A DNA stretch of 5,843 nucleotides from Acetobacterium sp. (GTDB lineage Bacteria > Bacillota > Clostridia > Eubacteriales > Eubacteriaceae): contig JAKLQL010000179.1 of NCBI GenBank assembly GCA_022013395.1, forward strand, positions 1 to 5,843, given 5' to 3'. Below, piece after piece: positions 1-5,109 of this stretch; position 1 is the first letter of the stretch, and every line of letters starts with the position of its first letter. The notes beneath the pieces are model-generated. The model saw nothing but the letters and a program-made list of their open reading frames with translations, was not told the origin of the DNA and did not search any database. The translations under genes were made by a program, and so were the position numbers.

Positions 1-1
1 A

Positions 2-172
2 TGTGATAAATGCCAGCGAGAATTAGAATTAGCCAAGGTCAAGGTTCGTTATATGGAAGGCAATTTTGAAGTGGATCTGATGAAATGTCCCACCTGTAAT
101 CAGGTATATATCGATGAAACCTTGGCGCTGGGAAAAATGAAGGAAGTTGAAGAAGGACTGGAGGACAAGTAA
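2..172 (+). CDS. DVU_1557-family redox/zinc-ribbon protein, C-terminal part
   Basis: This is the 3' part of a small gene whose start lies left of the window; 56 codons and a TAA stop (170-172) are visible. The fragment carries two CxxC knuckles, CDKC at visible residues 1-4 and CPTC at 29-32. They flank a short beta-like stretch (VKVRYMEGNFEVDL), the geometry of a zinc ribbon or rubredoxin-like metal site. The tail (IDETLALGKMKEVEEGLEDK) is charged and matches my memory of the DVU_1557 family ending. If family length holds, only a short N-terminal piece is missing. The stop is followed at once by the next gene, so the two are cotranscribed. Role unknown; an electron carrier or metal-binding partner for the radical SAM protein or the associated aldehyde oxidoreductase is inference. 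Confidence is high for a coding region, moderate for the family. Confidence 0.8.
   Translation, partial: CDKCQRELELAKVKVRYMEGNFEVDLMKCPTCNQVYIDETLALGKMKEVEEGLEDK
160..164 (+). promoter_or_regulatory. Shine-Dalgarno GGAGG supporting a TTG start
   Basis: GGAGG lies within the last codons of the upstream gene, 8 nt before the TTG at 173. This near-consensus site with ideal spacing is the main reason to accept the TTG start rather than the in-frame ATG at residue 12, which would remove the conserved YES and LRPGG-type N-terminus. Confidence 0.75.
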
Positions 173-889
173 TTGTCAGGAAATTGTGCCTACGAAAGTC
201 CGGAGATGACCGAACTTCTCGGTGAAACCTTGCGGCCGGGAGGATTTGATTTAACTGACAAGGGCGTTAAGTTCTGTCAATGGTCAGCAGCAGACTTATT
301 GCTTGACCTGGGATGCGGACAGGGAGCAACGGTCAGCTACCTCAACCATTCCCATGGGCTTAAGGCGATGGGCATTGATCCATCCCGGAAATTGTTGGAT
401 ATTGCCAGGAAAAACAATCCCGATGGCATCTTTGCTGCTGGTAGCGGTGAAGCCATCCCCTTTGAAGATGCTACTTTTCAGGGCGTGTTATCAGAATGCA
501 CGCTTTCACTGATGTCAGATCGGGTTGCGGCACTAAAAGAAGTACATCGGGTGCTTAAAAAAGGCGGCAGCTTTTATATCACTGATGTGTATGCCAGAAA
601 CCCGGAGTCTTTGAATCAGGTCAGAATGCATGAATTTGAGAGTTGTATGCGTGGCTTATATGATTTAAAAGAGCTTGAGTCTGATGTCAAAAAGCTTGGT
701 TTTGAAGTGCTGCTCATAGAAGACCACAGCGAGTTGCTTAAACAACTGCTGGTGAAAACCATTTTTGAATTCGGCTCCATGAATGAATTCTGGAAAAAAA
801 CCGGTGGTGCCTGTGCGGCAGGCTTTCAGGAAGCGTTGAAACCATGCAAACCGGGTTACTATATGATGATCGCAAGAAAGGCGGAATAG
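173..889 (+). CDS. trsM: SAM-dependent methyltransferase, DVU_1556 family (TrsM-like)
   Basis: A 238-residue class I methyltransferase that starts at TTG directly after the previous stop, with a strong Shine-Dalgarno. The SAM-binding motif I is LLDLGCGQG (residues 43-51), the acidic loop is GIDPS (67-71), and the motif around GEAIPFED (92-99) is typical of UbiE/ArsM-type Methyltransf_11 domains. It continues with LSECTLSL (106-113) and EVHRVLKKGG. The N-terminal YESPEM...LRPGG segment is, as I recall, characteristic of the DVU_1556 family. Cys109 sits where arsenite methyltransferases have their SNC cysteine, and Cys214 and Cys225 lie near the C-terminus, so a thiolate or metal(loid) site is conceivable. 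The methyl acceptor is unknown. The gene is 3 nt from the next and belongs to the same operon. The symbol follows my memory of NCBI family naming and is not experimentally based. Confidence 0.85.
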   Translation: MSGNCAYESPEMTELLGETLRPGGFDLTDKGVKFCQWSAADLLLDLGCGQGATVSYLNHSHGLKAMGIDPSRKLLDIARKNNPDGIFAAGSGEAIPFEDATFQGVLSECTLSLMSDRVAALKEVHRVLKKGGSFYITDVYARNPESLNQVRMHEFESCMRGLYDLKELESDVKKLGFEVLLIEDHSELLKQLLVKTIFEFGSMNEFWKKTGGACAAGFQEALKPCKPGYYMMIARKAE

Positions 890-892
890 AAT

Positions 893-1345
893 ATGGATGA
901 ACTGAAATTTGAACTTTATAAACTGGGAACCGAAGGCTATTGCTGCAGCCAGATTATGCTCAAACTGGCACTGGATATGGAAGAAATTGAAAATGAAGAC
1001 CTGATCCGGGTGATGAATGGTTTGTGCAATGGCATTGGCGGCAATCAGAAAACCTGTGGGGTCTTAACCGGTGGCATCGGCGTCATTGGCTTATATGCTG
1101 GAAAAGGCAAAGCCCGGGAGTATACCAAAGATAACTTTGGGGCGATGGTCCGGGAGTATATGGAGTGGTTTGAAGAACATTTCGAGAGTACTGAATGTCT
1201 GGATCTGATTGGTGTCTACCATTTTACTGATGAAAATAATCAGTCCTATCCGGTGAAATGCGGCGACCTTCTGCAGGAAGGCTTCCAGAAGGTCGTTGAG
1301 ATTCTGCAGGAAAACGGTTATACATTTGGCGACAGAGAGCAATAG
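893..1345 (+). CDS. C-GCAxxG-C-C family protein (DVU_1555 type)
   Basis: A 150-residue soluble protein with no signal peptide or membrane segment. Cysteines at 17, 18, 45, 55, 102 and 123 have the spacing of the C-GCAxxG-C-C family: an N-terminal GYCCSQ helix, LCNGIGGNQKTCG (residues 44-56), a Gly-rich helix (GVLTGGIGVIGLYAG), then single cysteines before LDLIG and in KCGDLL. The classic GCAxxG core is degenerate here, as expected of this subgroup rather than the bulk family. The arrangement suggests a redox-active disulfide or metal-binding four-helix protein, but no activity is established. The start ATG has AAAGGCGG 8 nt upstream. The gene sits between the methyltransferase and the radical SAM gene with gaps of 3 and 6 nt. 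Near the 3' end the coding sequence holds a strong inverted repeat. Confidence 0.82.
   Translation: MDELKFELYKLGTEGYCCSQIMLKLALDMEEIENEDLIRVMNGLCNGIGGNQKTCGVLTGGIGVIGLYAGKGKAREYTKDNFGAMVREYMEWFEEHFESTECLDLIGVYHFTDENNQSYPVKCGDLLQEGFQKVVEILQENGYTFGDREQ
1264..1295 (+). repeat. Intragenic perfect inverted repeat (10-bp arms)
   Basis: CGACCTTCTG (1264-1273) is the exact reverse complement of CAGAAGGTCG (1286-1295), separated by 12 nt. Inside the loop, GAA (1277-1279) can pair with TTC (1283-1285), extending the stem past a 3-nt bulge. It lies in the last third of the C-GCAxxG-C-C gene, about 50 nt before its stop, and has no U-tract, so it is not an intrinsic terminator. An 11-nt direct repeat (TTCTGCAGGAA at 1269-1279 and 1302-1312) overlaps it and encodes the similar peptides LLQEG and ILQEN. 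It may be codon coincidence or an mRNA stability or processing element. Confidence 0.5.
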
Positions 1346-1351
1346 GAAAAA

Positions 1352-2722
1352 ATGAATAAGAAAAACATGAAGCGGATCATTTCAAGAACCCAAAGCCTCT
1401 GTCCGGTTTGTTTCAAAAAAATAAACGCCATCATTTGGACAAAAAATAACGAAACATACATGGAAAAATCGTGTCAAGAGCATGGCCGTTTTAAATCACT
1501 GCTCTGGCGGGGCAGCGTTCCAATAAACAAATGGGTGCGCAATAAGATTCCCACCACCATTAAAAACCCGAATACATTGGTGGATAAAGGTTGTCCCTAT
1601 GATTGCGGCCTCTGTGCCGACCATCGTCAACATACCTGCACCGCCCTGATTGAAGTTACCCAGCGCTGCAATCTCAATTGTTCATTTTGTTTTGCTGATG
1701 CCCATGGCAAAGTTGCGGACGACCTTTCAGAGGAAACCATTCAGGCCATGTACCAGAGCATTATGGAGACTTCAGGAAATTGCAATATCCAGCTTTCCGG
1801 TGGTGAGCCAACCCTACGGGATGATTTGCCTCAAATTATCAAGCTGGGCCATGACATCGGTTTTTCCTTTATCCAGATTAATACCAACGGCATTCGTCTG
1901 GGTGAGGATGAAGCCTTTGTCAAGCAACTAAAAGAAGCTGGACTCAATTCGGTTTTTCTGCAATTTGACGGAACCAACGATGGGATTTTTGAAAAGCTCA
2001 GAGGTAGGCCGTTACTGGCAACAAAAATAAAAGCCCTGGAAAACTGCCGGAAATACCAGATTGGCGTGGTTCTGGTGCCGACACTCGTGGCTGATGTCAA
2101 TGATGACGATTTGGGTAATATCATCGACTTTGCAGTTAGTTGGATACCTACAGTTAAAGGTGTCCATATGCAACCAGCCAGCTATTTTGGCCGCATTCCC
2201 AACCTTCCGGTGGAAGAAAAAAGGTTGACTCTCGGCGATGTCATGGATAAAATTGAAAAACAGAACCGTAAAAAAATAAAAACCAGCAATTTCACCCCGC
2301 CGGGATGTGAAAATGCCCGATGCTCTTTTCACGGTAATTATATCTATCAGCAAAATGGTGAACTCGTTCCTCTGAACAATTCGTCAAGTTGTTGTGGAAC
2401 CGAAAAGGCCGAAGAGGGCGCCAGAAAAACAAAAGCCCATGTTTCCCGAAAATGGTCGGTGAATCAGATGTCGGCAGAAATAAAACCAGCAGCGGGAAAA
2501 ATTGAAGAAGAATCAAAGGATGCCTGGGATGAAATCCTTGATCGCATCAACCACTATTCCTTTTCGCTCTCAGCGATGGCTTTTCAGGATGTCTGGAACC
2601 TCGATCTGGAACGGGTCAAAGACTGCTGCATCCACGTCGCTACACCAAAAGGCGAGCTCATCCCCTTTTGCATGTACAACCTGACCAATCAGAACGGCCA
2701 ATCTTTATACCGAAATCAGTGA
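1352..2722 (+). CDS. trsS: Radical SAM protein TrsS-like, Tes/MJ0619-type architecture
   Basis: A 456-residue radical SAM enzyme. The SAM-cluster motif is CNLNCSFC (C106, C110, C113), with SGGEPT (149-154) as the SAM-binding glycine motif. Extra cysteine groups surround it: an N-terminal CPVC (17-20) plus C41 before QEHG, resembling a rubredoxin or zinc-ribbon site; GCPYDCGLCADH (80-91; C81, C85, C88), a probable auxiliary cluster; PGCENARCSFHG (C319, C324) with C347/C348; and a C-terminal DCCIHV...IPFC (C425, C426, C440). The GCPYDCGLC block and the N-terminal site recall the archaeal tetraether lipid synthase group (Tes, MJ0619). As I recall, the TrsS family includes selenoproteins; this copy uses Cys codons throughout and has no internal TGA. 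An Arg/Lys/Glu-rich segment (about 350-400) interrupts the C-terminal part. The substrate is unknown. The start ATG follows the upstream stop by 6 nt with a modest AGGA site; a second Met at residue 6 is possible. Confidence 0.87.
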   Translation: MNKKNMKRIISRTQSLCPVCFKKINAIIWTKNNETYMEKSCQEHGRFKSLLWRGSVPINKWVRNKIPTTIKNPNTLVDKGCPYDCGLCADHRQHTCTALIEVTQRCNLNCSFCFADAHGKVADDLSEETIQAMYQSIMETSGNCNIQLSGGEPTLRDDLPQIIKLGHDIGFSFIQINTNGIRLGEDEAFVKQLKEAGLNSVFLQFDGTNDGIFEKLRGRPLLATKIKALENCRKYQIGVVLVPTLVADVNDDDLGNIIDFAVSWIPTVKGVHMQPASYFGRIPNLPVEEKRLTLGDVMDKIEKQNRKKIKTSNFTPPGCENARCSFHGNYIYQQNGELVPLNNSSSCCGTEKAEEGARKTKAHVSRKWSVNQMSAEIKPAAGKIEEESKDAWDEILDRINHYSFSLSAMAFQDVWNLDLERVKDCCIHVATPKGELIPFCMYNLTNQNGQSLYRNQ

Positions 2723-2725
2723 GGA
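2722..2725 (+). promoter_or_regulatory. Shine-Dalgarno AGGA choosing the ATG at 2731
   Basis: AGGA overlaps the TGA stop of the radical SAM gene and lies 5 nt before the ATG at 2731. It favours this start over the in-frame ATG at 2668, which would bury 55 nt inside the upstream gene without a comparable site and add residues unlike any CoA ligase N-terminus. Confidence 0.65.
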
Positions 2726-2730
2726 ATCTT

Positions 2731-4056
2731 ATGAAGAAAACACCCATGGAAGACTGGATCATCCAGCGAACCGGGATATCAAGCGCTAATCAGGATGCAT
2801 TGGAAGCCTATCAATTAAATAAGCTGATCGAAACGCTAAACTATGCCAAACAAAACAGTGTCTTTTATGAAAGGCACTTGGCGGATTTTGAGTGTGAAGA
2901 CCTGAAATCCCTTGCGGATTTCAAGCAGTTGCCATTTACCCAAACAGCTGATATTAAAGAATCCCCATTCAGTTTTTTATGTGTGTCACAGACCAAGGAG
3001 GATCGCATTGTTACCTTGAACACATCGGGAACCAGTGGTAAAAAGAAACGAATTTTTTTCACCGACAAGGATTTGCAGCAAACCGTCGATTTTTTTAATT
3101 ACGGTATGCGTTCATTAACCGACAGCACCGACCGGGTACTGGTGCTGTTGCCGGGACAAGCCTATGGTACCATTGGCGATCTGCTGCAAAAAGCACTAAA
3201 CCAATCCCAAACTGCCTGTACCGTTTTTGGACTGCTCACCGATCTGGAGGCAGTGGAAAAAAGCATTCTGGAAAATGACATCAATTGTATTATCGGGATT
3301 CCTATCCAGCTCTTGTACCTCAGTCGGATGAAAAGTGAGGCCTTTAAAAAAATAGAAAAAATATTATTGAGCACCGATTATGTACCCCAGGTTTTAATTG
3401 ATGAATTAAACCAGAAGTTTGACTGCCAGGTCTTTAATCACTACGGCATGACCGAAATGGGTTACGGCGGCGGTGTGGAATGCCAGGCACTTAACGGCTA
3501 TCATCTGCGGGAAGGCGATTTATATTTCGAAATCATCGATCCTGATTCCGGGCAACCCTTAGCAGATGGTGAATATGGTGAAGTCGTCTTTACTACCTTC
3601 AACCGGGAAGCGATGCCTCTGATTCGCTACCGAACTGGCGACATCGGCGCATTTTCAACTGAGCCCTGTACCTGCGGCACCTTTTTACGAACCTTAAAAA
3701 AGGTCGAAGGACGGCTGGGCAACCGCCTCCAATTGTCAGAAAGTGGATGGTGTGATCTAAAGGTTATGGAAGAGTTAATCCTCGAATTTGAAGAAATCAT
3801 TGACTATCAGGTGATTCTGGAAAACAATGAGGCATTAACCATCAATATAACCCTCTATGATATTGGTGATGAAGACATCATCAGAAAACAAGTGGTTCAA
3901 AAAATTCAAGGCTATTTTTTAAAACACTATCAATTACTAATGAATGTAAAAATAAACATCAATTGGGAACAGCGGCCGGATCAGATGATCAACAGCATGA
4001 TTAAACGAAAAATAGTCGACCAACGAAAGGAACATAGAGATGAAGGATTTTTTTAA
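2731..4056 (+). CDS. AMP-dependent CoA ligase, PaaK-like (DVU_1553 family)
   Basis: A 441-residue adenylate-forming enzyme, close to the length of phenylacetate-CoA ligases. It should activate a carboxylate with ATP and transfer the acyl group to CoA in the cytosol. The N-terminal LNYAKQNSVFYERHL segment is PaaK-like. Core motifs are NTSGTSGKKKR (97-107, phosphate-binding A3; Lys-rich where many ligases have Pro), YGMTEMG (238-244, A5), YRTGDIG (300-306, A7 with Asp304) and VEGRLGNR (A8). Cys251, His258, Cys313 and Cys315 match the zinc site of PaaK relatives, which I infer from spacing. The C-terminal Lys425 or Lys427 in MIKRKIVD may be the catalytic A10 lysine. The acyl substrate cannot be read from sequence. 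The gene overlaps the next by 17 nt, suggesting translational coupling. An upstream ATG at 2668 was rejected. Confidence 0.87.
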   Translation: MKKTPMEDWIIQRTGISSANQDALEAYQLNKLIETLNYAKQNSVFYERHLADFECEDLKSLADFKQLPFTQTADIKESPFSFLCVSQTKEDRIVTLNTSGTSGKKKRIFFTDKDLQQTVDFFNYGMRSLTDSTDRVLVLLPGQAYGTIGDLLQKALNQSQTACTVFGLLTDLEAVEKSILENDINCIIGIPIQLLYLSRMKSEAFKKIEKILLSTDYVPQVLIDELNQKFDCQVFNHYGMTEMGYGGGVECQALNGYHLREGDLYFEIIDPDSGQPLADGEYGEVVFTTFNREAMPLIRYRTGDIGAFSTEPCTCGTFLRTLKKVEGRLGNRLQLSESGWCDLKVMEELILEFEEIIDYQVILENNEALTINITLYDIGDEDIIRKQVVQKIQGYFLKHYQLLMNVKININWEQRPDQMINSMIKRKIVDQRKEHRDEGFF

Positions 4057-5080
4057 GACAGTAAAAAGAGCACAAAATAATAATGAGAATTTTGTGCTGG
4101 CAACGATTCTGGAGAAGACCGGCTCAGCTCCCAGAAGCGAAGGAGCGAAAATGCTCATCAAACAGGATCTGTCCATCGAAGGAACGATCGGGGGCGGTTT
4201 GGTCGAAGCTTTGGTCATAAAAGCAGCTGCAAAAATCCACCAGGATCGAAAATTTCGGATTGAAGAATTCATGCTTTCCAATCAAGATGCCGCATCATTG
4301 GGAATGGTTTGTGGTGGTGATATAAAAATTCTATTGGAATACATTGATTGGGAAAATGAAAAATCACGGGGTTTTTTTGAGGAAATATCAAATCTTCATG
4401 ATAAAAAATCAGAGTTTGTTGTGATTACAAAAATTCCGCAAGAAGCTGATAAAGACGCTGAACTTGAAAAATGGGCCTGTACCGAAACCGGTTTTTATGG
4501 CCGTGAAAGCGATGAAATTCTAAGTCTGATTAAAGAGATCAAAGAGAACTTTTATCAATTAAAATATAAAGAAGCCTATTTACATGCGAAAGGTTTTTTT
4601 GTAGAACCGATTTTTAATACCGAGAATGTCTGTATTTTGGGTGGCGGACACATTGGTAAGGTACTGGCAGAGCTGTGTAAAAACCTGGGCTTTTACGTCA
4701 GTGTTGTGGACGATCGGGAAGAATTTGCAAATGAAAAACGTTTTAACCACGTGGATGAGGTGGTGGTTGCTCATGGATTTGAAAACATCACCGATTACGT
4801 AAAAATTAACGCCCAGTCCTTTGTGATTATTGTGACCAGAGGTCATTCCTATGATAAGGAAGTTTTAGCGCAAATGCTGATGACCGATGCAAAATACATT
4901 GGCATGATTGGCAGCAGCAACAAACGCAACCACGTGTACCAATGTCTGTTGGAAGACGGCTTTTCTTTCATAGATCTGGACCGGGTTTACAGCCCCATCG
5001 GTTTGCCGATCCATGCCGATACACCAGAAGAAATTGCAGTGAGTATTGCGGCCGAAATGATTAAGGTACGCAGAAGTTAG
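4040..5080 (+). CDS. XdhC/CoxI-family molybdoenzyme maturation factor
   Basis: A 346-residue two-domain protein. The N-terminal XdhC/CoxI domain shows LATILEKTGSAPRSEGAKML (residues 20-39), GTIGGGLVEA (48-57) and GMVCGG (88-93). A variable linker follows, then a C-terminal Rossmann domain with CILGGGHIG (198-206), VIIVTRGHSYD, YIGMIGSSNKR and the closing SPIGLPIHADTPEEIAVSI motif. XdhC proteins bind sulfurated molybdenum cofactor and deliver it to xanthine dehydrogenase or aldehyde oxidoreductase-type enzymes, so the target is probably an aldehyde oxidoreductase encoded nearby outside the window. Leu54 replaces the Cys often found in GGGCVE, and His replaces the usual Gly in the IGA of the C-terminal motif. 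The start ATG has AAAGG about 9 nt upstream and lies inside the end of the CoA ligase gene. It is followed by a 29-nt gap and a nucleotidyltransferase, the usual XdhC-MocA pairing. Confidence 0.9.
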   Translation: MKDFFKTVKRAQNNNENFVLATILEKTGSAPRSEGAKMLIKQDLSIEGTIGGGLVEALVIKAAAKIHQDRKFRIEEFMLSNQDAASLGMVCGGDIKILLEYIDWENEKSRGFFEEISNLHDKKSEFVVITKIPQEADKDAELEKWACTETGFYGRESDEILSLIKEIKENFYQLKYKEAYLHAKGFFVEPIFNTENVCILGGGHIGKVLAELCKNLGFYVSVVDDREEFANEKRFNHVDEVVVAHGFENITDYVKINAQSFVIIVTRGHSYDKEVLAQMLMTDAKYIGMIGSSNKRNHVYQCLLEDGFSFIDLDRVYSPIGLPIHADTPEEIAVSIAAEMIKVRRS

Positions 5081-5095
5081 CACTTAATTTAAATC

Positions 5096-5101
5096 AGAGG
5101 G
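5096..5101 (+). promoter_or_regulatory. Shine-Dalgarno AGAGGG for the nucleotidyltransferase
   Basis: AGAGGG with 8-nt spacing to the ATG at 5110 fixes the start of the last gene. The 29-nt gap before it (5081-5109) is AT-rich, with ATTTAAAT at 5087-5094, but holds no recognisable promoter or terminator. Confidence 0.7.
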
Positions 5102-5109
5102 AAAAATCG

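Noticed and set aside
2012..2353. Minus-strand open frame of 113 codons within the radical SAM gene
   Set aside because: Lies opposite conserved radical SAM coding sequence, and its translation looks like an ordinary shadow frame.
2720..2725. TGA at the end of the radical SAM gene as a possible selenocysteine codon
   Set aside because: Read-through reaches another stop after three codons, the C-terminal IPFC...YNLT motif is already complete, and no SECIS-like hairpin is evident just after it.
2668..2730. Upstream ATG extending the CoA ligase by 21 residues into the radical SAM gene
   Set aside because: The ATG at 2731 has an AGGA site at good spacing and gives a family-like N-terminus; the extension only re-reads radical SAM codons in another frame.
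3691..3704. Small hairpin ACCTT/AAGGT with an A-rich loop in the CoA ligase gene
   Set aside because: Five-bp stem inside a conserved coding region; expected by chance.
3937..4281. Minus-strand open frame of 114 codons across the ligase-XdhC junction
   Set aside because: Antisense to conserved coding motifs of two clear genes; no family resemblance or ribosome-binding site was noticed.
5081..5109. Possible promoter or terminator between XdhC and the nucleotidyltransferase gene
   Set aside because: Only 29 nt long, with a short AT palindrome and a ribosome-binding site; no stem followed by a U-tract and no -35/-10 pair.
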